This document shows positions 17,218 through 25,348 of a stretch of 64,000 bases of DNA, piece after piece. Position 1 is the stretch's first letter; the number at the start of each line of letters is the position of its first letter. The translations under genes and the position numbers were made by a program. Under the pieces are notes generated by a model, which worked only from the letters and a program-made list of their open reading frames with translations, did not search any database and was not told the DNA's origin. Source of the stretch: Streptomyces reniochalinae (lineage in GTDB: Bacteria > Actinomycetota > Actinomycetes > Streptomycetales > Streptomycetaceae); assembly GCF_003323735.1 (NCBI RefSeq), contig NZ_QOIM01000041.1, positions 62,001 through 126,000 of the forward strand, given 5' to 3'.

Positions 17218-17964
17218 ATGGCGGACTCGGGAAAGGGCGAGGCGGGAACCGGCAGGGAGAGCGGCGCCGTACGTGGCGGAAAACAGCCGCTGTTGAGACT
17301 GTCAGGCGTCGGCCGCCGCTTCGGCGAGCGGCAGGCCCTCCACCCCCTCGACCTGGACCTGTCGGCGGGCACGTGCACGGCCCTGTTCGGGCACAACGGA
17401 TCGGGCAAGTCGACACTGCTGCGCCTGGCGTGCGGCCGGGACGAACCCACGGTGGGCAGGGCACTGTTCGAGGGGAGAACCGTCGACGAGGACGACCCCC
17501 AGGTACGGGCACGCGTCGCCGTCGCCGGCGACACCGTGGCGTTCTACCCGGACCTGACGGTCCGCGAACACCTCGAACTCATCACCGTCGCCCACGACGT
17601 GGCCGACGCGGACGGCTGGATCGACCAGGTACTGGCGGACCGCCGGCTGAGCGGACACGCGCACCAGCTCCCCTCGGCCCTCTCCTCGGGCCAGACCCAG
17701 GCCCTGCAACTGGCCGCCGCCCTCGTCCGACCGCGCGATCTCCTCGTCCTCGACGAGCCCGAACAGCGACTCGACCCGGCGGCCCGCGTTGGGCTCGCCG
17801 AACTCCTGCGCCGTGAAAAAGCCGACGGGGTCGCGTTGCTGCTCGCCACCCACCAGGCGGAACTCGTCCACGCGGTGGCCGACCACGTCGTCGTCCTGGA
17901 GGACGGCCACGTCCGTGCGGAGGGACCCCCTGACGTGCTGCACGAGTGGGACGGTGGCGGGTGA
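17218..17964 (+). CDS. ABC transporter ATP-binding protein
   Basis: A 248-aa ABC ATPase. Walker A is FGHNGSGKSTLLRLACG (about 60-76) and Walker B is LLVLDEPEQRLDP (about 178). The switch His is in LLLATHQAE. The signature is degenerate: LSSGQTQALQLAAAL has LSSGQ where LSGGQ is usual. The first about 25 residues are a Gly-rich extension. The stop overlaps the next gene's GTG by 4 nt, so the large membrane protein downstream is the likely permease partner. Substrate and direction of transport are unknown. Confidence 0.9.
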   Translation: MADSGKGEAGTGRESGAVRGGKQPLLRLSGVGRRFGERQALHPLDLDLSAGTCTALFGHNGSGKSTLLRLACGRDEPTVGRALFEGRTVDEDDPQVRARVAVAGDTVAFYPDLTVREHLELITVAHDVADADGWIDQVLADRRLSGHAHQLPSALSSGQTQALQLAAALVRPRDLLVLDEPEQRLDPAARVGLAELLRREKADGVALLLATHQAELVHAVADHVVVLEDGHVRAEGPPDVLHEWDGGG

Positions 17965-19778
17965 GCGGGTCTGCTGACCGGTTGTCCGACAAGCCCCGTC
18001 GGGAGGACGGCGAGGACTGGCCCCCCGGCCCGGTCGCGGCCCGGGACGACGCGGGGCCGGACCACGGGGCCGACGCCGCTGACGACCCGGCCGCAGACGC
18101 CGCCTGGAGCCCCGAGTACGACCGCACCCGCGAGACGCTCAGGTGGCTGCGCGACAAGCGGCGGGCCCACCGCGGCCAACGCAACCGCGATCTCGCCGTC
18201 ACCGCCTACGCCGTCCTGCTGCTGGGCGTCGGCTACGGAAGCACCCTCGGCTACCGCTTCGCGCAGCGCCTCGGCCACCTCGCCGCGGACGACCACACCT
18301 GTGAGGCGATACGCCGCGCCCTGCCGGCCGTCCTGATCCTGCTGGCGTGCGGACTGGCGGTGCTCGCGGCCCGGGACGCGCTGTGGCGCGGGCCCGTCCT
18401 GGTCTCGCGCCCCGACCTGTCATGGCCGCTGGCCCAACCGGTGCGGCGGGAGCGGATGCTGCGGCCCGCCTTCCGGCTGACGGCGTCCCTGATGACGCTC
18501 GGCGGGGTGCTGTGCGCGGTGGGCGGGGCGGTGCTGCTGCGGCTGACGGGGTCGGCCCCGCTGGGCCCCGCACTGGCACTGTCCCTGCCGGCCGGCGTGT
18601 GCCTGCCGCTGCTGGCCGCCGCGCTGGCGCTGCATGTCGAACGCCGCGCGAGATGGGCGCGCCGGGTCCGTAAGCTGACGCCCTACGCGGTCCTGCTGCT
18701 GGTCGCGCTCGCCGGACAGGCGGCATGGGCGGCGAGCGCGGACCGACCGGCCGACGGGCAACGAGCCGTGCTGCGCGTACTGGAGGCGGCCGAGCTGTGG
18801 TCCGGCCCCTGGGGCTGGGCGGCACAGCCTGTCCTGCACGCGACGGGCGGGCACGCGCCGGGCTGGCCGGTGGCCACCGCGCTGCTGGTGGCGGTCACCG
18901 CCGCCGCCGTGTCGCACGCCCACCGGAGCGCAGGAACGATCCCCACCCGGCGGCTGCGGGCCCGCGCCGCGACGGCGGCGACCGTGGCCTCCGTCCTGTG
19001 GTCCGTCGAGCTGCGCGCCGCCAAGCTCGCCGTCGCCGAGGCGCTCGCCGACGGCGCTTCCGGCACCCGGCGGCGGCTGCCCGCGCCACGCTCGCGCCGG
19101 CTCGTGGTCGTCTGGCGGGACGCCGTCGCGCTGCTGCGCGCCCCAGGGCGCCTCGTCGGCGCCGCCCTGTGGATCGCCGCCGGGGCCGGGACGGCGTCCG
19201 TCGCGGTCGCGTCGGAGGGGGCCGCACGCCTGGTCGTCCTGGCCGTGGCGCTGGCGCTCGGCTGGTTCGGGGTGGGCAGGCTGGCCGAGACCGCGCGGCT
19301 GGAGGCGGACGACCTGCGGCGCTCCTCCTGGTCCCCGTTCCGCTTTCGCGGTCTCATGTTCCAGCACGCGCTCGTGCCGGCGGCGCTCGGCGCGGTGCTC
19401 GCCGCGCTCGCGGCTGTCCCGTTCGCCCTGTACGGCGGGGAGCGTGCCTTGTTGCTGATGCCTCTGTGCGCTCCGCCGTTCGCCGCCGCAGCGGTGCTGG
19501 CGGCGGTACGCGGTCCTGTGCGGACGGAGCTGATGTCGCTGGGGCTGGTCACGCCCGCCGGGGACGCCAGCGCCTTCGTCTTCCTCTTCTGGTACGCGGC
19601 CCCCTTCCTGACGACCGTGACCTCGCTGACCGCCGGGCTCGCCCGGAGCGGCGCCCTGGACCCCGGCGCGCCGGCCGAGGCCCTCCTGCGCCCCGTGATG
19701 ACAACACTGACCCTCACGGCCGGACTGCTGTTCGCCACCGCGCGCCGGGTGAAGAAGCTGCTGCACCCGGTCGACTGA
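17961..19778 (+). CDS. Large integral membrane protein, probable permease partner of the ABC ATPase (DUF6297-like)
   Basis: A 605-aa protein from the GTG at 17961, which overlaps the ATPase stop as GTGA; a GTG at 17946 in the same frame is an alternative. A hydrophilic acidic N-terminus (about 1-65) is followed by about ten to twelve Ala/Leu-rich membrane segments, with a basic cytoplasmic stretch (RRRLPAPRSRRL) in the middle. It does not resemble classical ABC permeases with an EAA loop, but the coupling to an ATPase gene suggests it forms the membrane part. The family name is a tentative recollection. Confidence 0.75.
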   Translation: MSGSADRLSDKPRREDGEDWPPGPVAARDDAGPDHGADAADDPAADAAWSPEYDRTRETLRWLRDKRRAHRGQRNRDLAVTAYAVLLLGVGYGSTLGYRFAQRLGHLAADDHTCEAIRRALPAVLILLACGLAVLAARDALWRGPVLVSRPDLSWPLAQPVRRERMLRPAFRLTASLMTLGGVLCAVGGAVLLRLTGSAPLGPALALSLPAGVCLPLLAAALALHVERRARWARRVRKLTPYAVLLLVALAGQAAWAASADRPADGQRAVLRVLEAAELWSGPWGWAAQPVLHATGGHAPGWPVATALLVAVTAAAVSHAHRSAGTIPTRRLRARAATAATVASVLWSVELRAAKLAVAEALADGASGTRRRLPAPRSRRLVVVWRDAVALLRAPGRLVGAALWIAAGAGTASVAVASEGAARLVVLAVALALGWFGVGRLAETARLEADDLRRSSWSPFRFRGLMFQHALVPAALGAVLAALAAVPFALYGGERALLLMPLCAPPFAAAAVLAAVRGPVRTELMSLGLVTPAGDASAFVFLFWYAAPFLTTVTSLTAGLARSGALDPGAPAEALLRPVMTTLTLTAGLLFATARRVKKLLHPVD

Positions 19779-19874
19779 GGGCGGTCCTCCCGCTGCTCAG
19801 TCGTTCTCCGGAGGTCTGGCCCGTCCGCTGCCGAGCAGCTCCGCGGAGGTCTGCTGGGAGGTCTGGTCCGCCGC

Positions 19875-20723
19875 TCAGCCGGCCTCAGGCATGGGCAGAA
19901 TCTGGCGTAGCAGCCCGCGCGGGTGGCCTCTGCGGCGCCACTCCCGCGGGTAGCCGACGGAGACTTCCTCGAAGCGGACGCCGTCGTGGTGGGTGGTGCG
20001 CGGGATGTGGAGGTGACCGTAGACGGCGGCGGCCACCGGATACCTCGTGTGCCAGTCCGCCGTCAGCTCCGTACCGCACCACTGGGCGAACTCCGGATAC
20101 CACATGACGTTCGTCGGCTCGCGCAGCAGCGGCCAGTGGCCGGCCAGGACGAGTGGAGTGTCCGTGCCCAGCGCGTCGAGCCGCTCACGGGTGACGGCCA
20201 CCCTCTCCCTGCACCAGTCGTCGACCGCCGGATACGGGTCGGGGTGCAGCAGGAACTCGTCGGTGCACACCACTCCCGTCTCGTGCGCGCGGGCGAGGGA
20301 CTCCTCCTTCGTCCGCGTCCCGGGAGCCGTGAAGGTGTAGTCGTACAGCAGGAACAGCGGCGCGATCACCACCTCGCCCTCCGGCCCCTGCCAACGCGCG
20401 TACGGGTCCTCGGGGGACAGCACGCCCAACGACCGGCACAGCTCCACCAGACGCTCATACCGTGCCACACCGCGCAGTTGCACCGGATCGCCCTTCGGGG
20501 TCCACAACTCGTGGTTGCCGGGCGTCCAGATGACGCGGGAGAACCGGTCCGCCAGCAGCCGCAGCGCCCATTCGACGTCCGCGAAGACCTCCGCGACGTC
20601 CCCGGCGACTATCAGCCAGTCCTCGTCCGTGTGCGGCCGCAGCGACTCGGTGACGGGCTTGTTGTCCGCCATCCCCACGTGCAGGTCGCTGACCGCGAGC
20701 AGACGTCCACGGCCCGATGCCAT
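19875..20723 (-). CDS. Metallophosphoesterase
   Basis: A 282-aa calcineurin-like phosphoesterase. The motifs run in order: LLAVSDLHVG (DxH), IVAGDVAEV (GDxx), TPGNHELW (GNHE), VLAGHWPL and YGHLHIP (GHxH). These residues bind a two-metal centre. The ATG at 20723 has AAGGGAG six bases upstream and the motif set begins directly after it, so the open frame further upstream is rejected. The substrate is unknown. It is transcribed away from the ABC group and is separated from the SpoIIE-type phosphatase by about 300 nt. Confidence 0.92.
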   Translation of the reverse strand: MASGRGRLLAVSDLHVGMADNKPVTESLRPHTDEDWLIVAGDVAEVFADVEWALRLLADRFSRVIWTPGNHELWTPKGDPVQLRGVARYERLVELCRSLGVLSPEDPYARWQGPEGEVVIAPLFLLYDYTFTAPGTRTKEESLARAHETGVVCTDEFLLHPDPYPAVDDWCRERVAVTRERLDALGTDTPLVLAGHWPLLREPTNVMWYPEFAQWCGTELTADWHTRYPVAAAVYGHLHIPRTTHHDGVRFEEVSVGYPREWRRRGHPRGLLRQILPMPEAG

Positions 20724-21030
20724 CCGGTACTCCCTTGATCCCCCGCTGTCCCCTGTCGGCACCGACGATAACCGCCGGGACCGACACGGCGCACGGGCTC
20801 CCGGAACCGGGCTTCTCCCGCACGGTCCTGTGCCGGAGGGCACGGACGATCTCGTGCGGGAGCGGAGTGACGTCCTCCTGCGCGGAGTACGGACTGTCGT
20901 CGACCCGCTGATCGGGGAAGTAGGCGGCGCGCAGCTCCGCAGTCGCCTCCGCGCCGCAGGGGGCACCCGTTTTCGACAACCGGCCCGTTGCCGCCACCGC
21001 GATCAGGGGTTCAGAAACCCAGAGGTGGGT
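20724..21030. other. Intergenic region, no gene seen
   Basis: About 307 nt between the metallophosphoesterase start and the SpoIIE-type phosphatase stop, both minus strand. One minus-strand frame is open here (residues such as AAYFPDQRVDDSPY), but it has no ribosome binding site, runs antisense or out of frame into the phosphoesterase and matches nothing I know. A small hairpin lies at 21016-21031. The promoter for the phosphoesterase should be here but is not obvious. Confidence 0.4.
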
Positions 21031-21031
21031 T
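21016..21031 (-). terminator. Weak hairpin at the end of the SpoIIE-type phosphatase gene
   Basis: AACCCA (21016-21021), loop GAGG, TGGGTT (21026-21031) pair as a 6-bp stem touching the stop codon of the minus-strand phosphatase gene. A second overlapping GGGTT/AACCC pairing is possible nearby. The stem is short and without a T-tract. Confidence 0.3.
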
Positions 21032-22311
21032 CACTCGCGGCCGTCGCCCGCCGATTCCGCGGCAGGTGCCGACAGTCGCTCCAGAGTGAGAATGGCGAGG
21101 TCGTCCTGCTGATGCGGGTGAGTGTAGGCCCGTACGTCTTCTCTGAGGGCCTGCGCCAGCCCCAGAGCGGATCCCTCTGGCCTCCCCGCGGCCTCACCCT
21201 TCCCGTCCCTGTTTTGGCCCTCCTCGGTCTCGGAGGGCGTCGAACCGGCAGCCCTCGACTCCTCCACCAGGGCGGCCAGCCGCTCGGCCAGCGGATAGAA
21301 GGATCCGTTCCCGTCCCTGGCCTCCGACAGCCCGTCCGTGTACAGCAACAGCGTCGAGTCCGGCGGAAAACTGAAACCGTCCGCAACACGCCCCTCCCTG
21401 ACCAGCGACGCCAGGCCCAACGGCACACCCGTATCCCGCAGCTCGACCTGGACGGGAGCGCAGGAATCCCGCACCAGGAAGGGCGGCAGGTGACCGCAGT
21501 TGACGGCCTGCGCCGTCCCCTGGCCCACCGGGTCCACGCACACCACCAGCGCCGTCACGAACCGTTCCGGTTCACCCGAGTGGCGGGCATAGGCGTTGTG
21601 CCGGACGACGGACATCTCCAGCGCGTCCACCAGCCCGGCCGGCCTCGGCTCCCGGTGCGCCGCCTCACGGAAACCCCCCAGCACGGCGAACGCCACCCCC
21701 ACCGCCGACAGCCCCTTCCCCTGCACGTCACCGATCAGCACCCGGGTGCCGTAGCGCGTGGCGGCCACGTCGTAGATGTCGCCGCCGAAGAGCTTGTCCT
21801 CCTGCACCGGCTCGAAGATCCCGTCCACCCGCACCTGCGACGTCAGCTCGGGCAGCGGATGCAGGATGTGCTGCTGCACGACGGCCGCCGTCGAGCGGAG
21901 CCGCAGCAGTTCGGTGTCCCGCGCGATACGCCAGCGGCTGCCGTAGATCGCGAGCCCCGCGAAGACGAGCGTCAAAGCCAACGTGATGCCGTCGTCCAAG
22001 TGGTAGCCGGGCGACCGCGCGATGGAAGCGGTCACCGCGGCCAGCGCCCACAGGGAGGCCACCTGCGTCTGCCGCACCGTTCCCAGGCTCGCCGCGATCG
22101 CCGGCAGAAAGATCAACAAACCGATCAGCCGAACTTCGGACCCGGCCGCCAGGCTCAACCCGAGCACCAGCAGCGTCAAGGCCGCCAGCCACGCGACGAA
22201 CACGCGCGTCGAGAGGGACTTCGGCCGCTGCTGCTCGACACCGCCCTGCGTGTGCAGCGCGGCCGGCCGAAGCCGGTCCACCCTCTTGTGCTGCTGCTCC
22301 AGCTGCTTCAT
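21031..22311 (-). CDS. Membrane-bound PP2C-type (SpoIIE/RsbU) phosphatase
   Basis: A 426-aa protein with a hydrophilic N-terminus, about four membrane helices (about 35-130) and a cytoplasmic PP2C/SpoIIE domain (about 165-415). Metal-binding motifs are visible: FGGDIYDV, LIGDVQGKGLSAVG, VNCGHLPPFLV and LLLYTDGLSEAR, ending with HQQDDLAILTLERL. Enzymes of this type dephosphorylate STAS anti-anti-sigma factors in partner-switching pathways. The next gene upstream on the same strand encodes a STAS protein with a phosphorylatable-type DSRG motif, a plausible substrate. A low-complexity Glu/Gly loop interrupts the end of the catalytic domain. AGGA precedes the ATG. Confidence 0.92.
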   Translation of the reverse strand: MKQLEQQHKRVDRLRPAALHTQGGVEQQRPKSLSTRVFVAWLAALTLLVLGLSLAAGSEVRLIGLLIFLPAIAASLGTVRQTQVASLWALAAVTASIARSPGYHLDDGITLALTLVFAGLAIYGSRWRIARDTELLRLRSTAAVVQQHILHPLPELTSQVRVDGIFEPVQEDKLFGGDIYDVAATRYGTRVLIGDVQGKGLSAVGVAFAVLGGFREAAHREPRPAGLVDALEMSVVRHNAYARHSGEPERFVTALVVCVDPVGQGTAQAVNCGHLPPFLVRDSCAPVQVELRDTGVPLGLASLVREGRVADGFSFPPDSTLLLYTDGLSEARDGNGSFYPLAERLAALVEESRAAGSTPSETEEGQNRDGKGEAAGRPEGSALGLAQALREDVRAYTHPHQQDDLAILTLERLSAPAAESAGDGRE

Positions 22312-22663
22312 GGCCCGTTCCTAGCGTGCGACGCTCCCGTTGCGAGGTCCGGCCCCCATCCTCACCCGGACCCGGCCCGGCACTCGTCGCGACACCGCGA
22401 CACTGCGACACCGCGCGGGAGGAACGGACGGCGGCACCTGCGCGGCACCGCGCGAACCGCGCGGGAGGAAGGGGAACGGGGATGAGGGTGGAACAGGGGA
22501 GTGGAGTGGTATTGCGGGCGTGCCACGAGGAACGTGACCCGATCGGACACAGCCGAGTCGAGGTGGCCGGGCTCGCGGCTCCTCGGGACGGGATGAACCA
22601 AGACGCGTCGGCACGGGACGGGTCGGCACGGGGCCGGGCGGTACGGGACAGGAGCCGCCGGGC
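22312..22663. other. Intergenic region with short direct repeats, no gene seen
   Basis: About 350 nt upstream of the phosphatase gene without a supportable gene. It holds a 9-nt near-repeat gcgacaccg/gcgacactg (22388-22414) and two copies of accgcgcgggagga about 46 nt apart (about 22411 and 22457). A purine-rich stretch (ggatgagggtggaacagggg, about 22480-22500) follows. A promoter for the phosphatase is expected here, but no consensus -35/-10 pair was identified. Confidence 0.4.
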
Positions 22664-23185
22664 TCAGGCTCGGGTGTCCGGGCCCTTGGAGTCCAGGCCC
22701 CTCTGGTCCAACGGCAGATGCGGGTTCGCATCCTGCTGCCACGAAGTCTCCAGCGGCTCCGGGCTGTGCAGCGGGATGCCCGGATCGACGCTGCCGACGG
22801 GCGGCCATTCCGGGCGCTGATCGGCGGGCAGCGTGCGCAGAGCTTCACTGACACTGGTGAAGACGGGCAGCACCTCGGTGCTGCCCGTGAGGGCGAGCAC
22901 TGCGGCCAGCCGCCGCCCCACGCAGGCGAGCAGGAGACTGCCCTCTCTCCGGTGCAGCAGCCAGCGCAGAGCGAGAAGGCAGTTGAGCCCTCGCGAATCA
23001 CAGAAGACCAGGGCGGTCACATCCAGCACCAGATGGCGGTACCCCGAGGTGACCACGGCACCGATGCGGTCCAGATAGAACTCTTCCGATGCCCTGTCCA
23101 GTTCACCGCTGAACCGCAGCACCGCGCACTCGTCCTTGACGGTGAGCGGGGTGATGGTCAGACGGTCGTTCTCCCGCGACCTCAC
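22664..23185 (-). CDS. STAS domain anti-sigma factor antagonist
   Basis: A 173-aa protein. The STAS fold covers about 8-115 (LTITPLTVKDECAVLRFSG onward). The regulatory loop is VFCDSRGLNCLL, with Ser in the DSxG motif that is phosphorylated by RsbW-like kinases. The C-terminal about 50 residues are Pro-rich and look disordered, longer than in simple SpoIIAA/RsbV proteins. The GTG start has GGAGG a few bases upstream. It lies next to a SpoIIE-type phosphatase gene, and a HATPase kinase gene sits 6 kb away in the same cluster. A partner-switching role is therefore likely; the sigma factor it controls is not shown by the sequence. Confidence 0.9.
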   Translation of the reverse strand: MRSRENDRLTITPLTVKDECAVLRFSGELDRASEEFYLDRIGAVVTSGYRHLVLDVTALVFCDSRGLNCLLALRWLLHRREGSLLLACVGRRLAAVLALTGSTEVLPVFTSVSEALRTLPADQRPEWPPVGSVDPGIPLHSPEPLETSWQQDANPHLPLDQRGLDSKGPDTRA

Positions 23186-23406
23186 TCCGCCTCCGTCCCC
23201 CGGCAGAGTGCCGGTGCTCTGTGCGCGCCTGCCCGGTCACAGACCCGCGCTCTCCGAGTATCCCAAACCCGACCATTCGAACGGGCCTCCCCGGAGTGGA
23301 GCCCGACAAATCCGGCGGCCAAGCCAGCGCGCATCAGACACCCCCACACTGCCCGCGCACAAGCGAGACCGTCGGTGAGGGAGGGGCCTCAACCCGCCCG
23401 TCGCTC

Positions 23407-24483
23407 TCAGAGCTCGCTTGGTACCACTTCTTGCGGACGTTTCCGTCGTTCCCGTCCACGGAGATCGTACGTCCCGCTCGCCATATGTGACGGCGCGTCG
23501 GCCGAGTCACTCTCCTCGGCGCCGCTTCCCCGAAGCCCTCCACTCCCGGCGGACTCGCTCTCCGTCCGGCCTGCGCCCCCTTCGGGCGGAGCCGTGCACG
23601 CTGCCCGCCTGCCCGTCTTGCCGTGCGGGCCGGTCAGTTCCGCCATGAACTGCGCACCGGCCAGCAGGGACAAGTTGGACAACCACAGCCAGATCAGGAA
23701 GACGACGATCCCAGCCAGTGAACCGTACAGCCTGCTGTACGCGCTCAACGACGCGTACAGGGTGAACCCCGCCGAGGCCACCAGCCACAGCAGTGCGGCC
23801 AGGACTCCGCCCGCGAGTCGGTAACGCCGTGCCAGGGGCGTCGCGGGGCCGGTGCGGAAGACCACCACGACCAGCAACGTGACCAGGCACAACAGCACCG
23901 GCCACTTGAGCAGCTCCCACACCACGGCGCCCGTGCCGCCCATTCCCAGCCAGCGACCGATCGTCTGCGCCACGGGCCCCGAAAGAGTGAGCACCAACGC
24001 GCTGGTCACCAGCAGTCCCAGCGCGGCGAGCGCCGTCAGCACGATCCGGTGCGCCTTGCGCAAGACCGGCCGCTGGTCCTCCACCGCGTGCATCGCGTGC
24101 AGCGCCCGCCGGAACACCGCCAGGTAGCTCGACGCCGACCACATCGCGCTGACCCCGCCCACTATGACCACTGTCAGCGCCGCAGACCGCTCATCCGCCA
24201 TGTTGCGCAGCACCTGGTGCAGCGACTCACCGGCCTGCGCCGGCGCCCACGCCGTGATGTGCTCGATCAACTCGTCGGTGGCGGCCGGGCTGACCAGGCC
24301 GATGAGCGAGACCGTCACCAGCAGGGCGGGGAGCAGCGCGAGAATCGCGTAGTAGGTGAGTGCGGCCGCCCAGTCCGACACGTCGTCGTTCCACATCGAG
24401 ACGGGCGTGCGACGCAGTGCCGTCCGCCAGTCCCGGGGCGGCGGTGGCATGGATCCGCCGGTGGGCGCCTGGGGCCTTGCCAT
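23407..24483 (-). CDS. YihY/BrkB (UPF0761) family integral membrane protein
   Basis: A 358-aa protein with six membrane helices (about 35-290). Family features include DVSDWAAALTYYAILALLPA at the start, then AMWSASSYLAVFRRALHAMH and the C-terminal SRLYGSLAGIVVFLIWLW. It was formerly misnamed ribonuclease BN; no biochemical function is established. The C-terminal about 70 residues are hydrophilic, Gly/Ser/Glu-rich and end in a basic stretch. The ATG at 24483 follows GAGAGAAAG; the frame remains open upstream but without family sequence. It is on the same strand as the AmaP/Asp23 group, 268 nt downstream. Confidence 0.92.
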   Translation of the reverse strand: MARPQAPTGGSMPPPPRDWRTALRRTPVSMWNDDVSDWAAALTYYAILALLPALLVTVSLIGLVSPAATDELIEHITAWAPAQAGESLHQVLRNMADERSAALTVVIVGGVSAMWSASSYLAVFRRALHAMHAVEDQRPVLRKAHRIVLTALAALGLLVTSALVLTLSGPVAQTIGRWLGMGGTGAVVWELLKWPVLLCLVTLLVVVVFRTGPATPLARRYRLAGGVLAALLWLVASAGFTLYASLSAYSRLYGSLAGIVVFLIWLWLSNLSLLAGAQFMAELTGPHGKTGRRAACTAPPEGGAGRTESESAGSGGLRGSGAEESDSADAPSHMASGTYDLRGRERRKRPQEVVPSEL

Positions 24484-24525
24484 GCTTTCTCTCTCGCCTG
24501 TCGATCGGGTTGCGGGTGGTGTGTA

Positions 24526-24548
24526 GGGGGTGGGGTTGGGGTTGGGGG
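24526..24548 (+). promoter_or_regulatory. G-quadruplex-type motif upstream of the YihY-family gene
   Basis: Four G-runs on the plus strand separated by one or two T: G5-T-G4-TT-G4-TT-G5. This fits the canonical quadruplex pattern with very short loops. It lies about 43-65 nt upstream of the ATG of the minus-strand YihY-family gene, so the G-rich strand is the template strand there. The rest of the 268-nt gap (24484-24751) shows no gene. Confidence 0.6.
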
Positions 24549-24751
24549 CGGTGTTGGCGGGGTGCGGTTGCGCCGCACTGATCTCCATACAGGTCTGCCG
24601 GTCGGTCGGCCTTCCGTGCGGCACTCTGTGGGCGCTTGCCGATCGGCTGCTGAGGGATGCTGTCGGCGCTGTTCGGTGGTCGGGGTCCGCTGGTGAGTTC
24701 GCCGCCGAGGCCGGCCGTCGGATGCCGCGCCGTTCGGTGCGGCTGAGCTCG

Positions 24752-25348
24752 CTAGGCAGCACGCTGGGAACTGTGTGAACGTACGCTTACCCGGACGTCC
24801 GCTCTGACCGGCCGGGGGGCCGCCGTGGAGCGTGCCTGGGCGAGCGGTTCGTCGAACAGTTGGCTGAGTACGGTCTCGGGTCGAGCACCGGGCTCCAGCC
24901 GGAGATGGATGTGCGCCCGCACGTCCCGCGCCCTCGCCCGCACCCGCACATGGGCGCCCGCAACCGAAGGCAAGGCGCGCACCTCACGCGTCAGGGCATC
25001 CGCCAGGGCATGCGTGCGCACAGAGACCTCCGGGTGGGAAAGCGGAAGCACTCGCAATCCACCTCGTCTGGTCTGGGCCAGAAGCCATAGCAAGAGCACC
25101 ACGAGCAGCAACGCCGTGCCGGCGATGACCACAGGCGTCCACCATTCGCGCCCTCGCAGCTCGTTAAGCCCCGGCCGATCCAGCAGTACGGAGCCCGGTT
25201 CGGCAGCGGGCCACCATGACGGCAGGTGGTGGCCCACCCGGTCGGCAACCCAGGACGACGTGCTCAGCAGCCACAGGCCACCGGCGAGCAGCGCGGCGCC
25301 GGTCAGAAGCAGCAGTGTCCTGTTGGCGGCTTTACGTGGACTGCTCAT
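24752..25348 (-). CDS. amaP: Alkaline shock response membrane anchor protein AmaP
   Basis: A 198-aa protein with two membrane helices (about 10-32 and 70-92) flanking a short extracytoplasmic loop. A cytoplasmic Asp23-like domain follows (HALADALTREVRALPSVAGA, then VRARARDVRAHIHLRLEPG). This is the architecture of AmaP, which holds Asp23 at the membrane in Firmicutes. It overlaps the end of the DUF6286 gene by 17 nt and is the last gene of the Asp23 operon. The protein is very basic and Arg-rich in the C-terminal tail. Confidence 0.88.
   Translation of the reverse strand: MSSPRKAANRTLLLLTGAALLAGGLWLLSTSSWVADRVGHHLPSWWPAAEPGSVLLDRPGLNELRGREWWTPVVIAGTALLLVVLLLWLLAQTRRGGLRVLPLSHPEVSVRTHALADALTREVRALPSVAGAHVRVRARARDVRAHIHLRLEPGARPETVLSQLFDEPLAQARSTAAPRPVRADVRVSVRSHSSQRAA

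Noticed and set aside
19779..19874. Three ggaggtctg copies between the ABC group and the metallophosphoesterase
   Set aside because: Copies are few and irregularly spaced; no start codon or gene follows them, so they are not meaningful ribosome binding sites.
20724..20997. Minus-strand open frame upstream of the metallophosphoesterase (AAYFPDQRVDDSPY...), considered as a gene remnant
   Set aside because: It continues out of frame into the phosphoesterase, has no ribosome binding site and matches no family I know. A decayed neighbour gene cannot be excluded.
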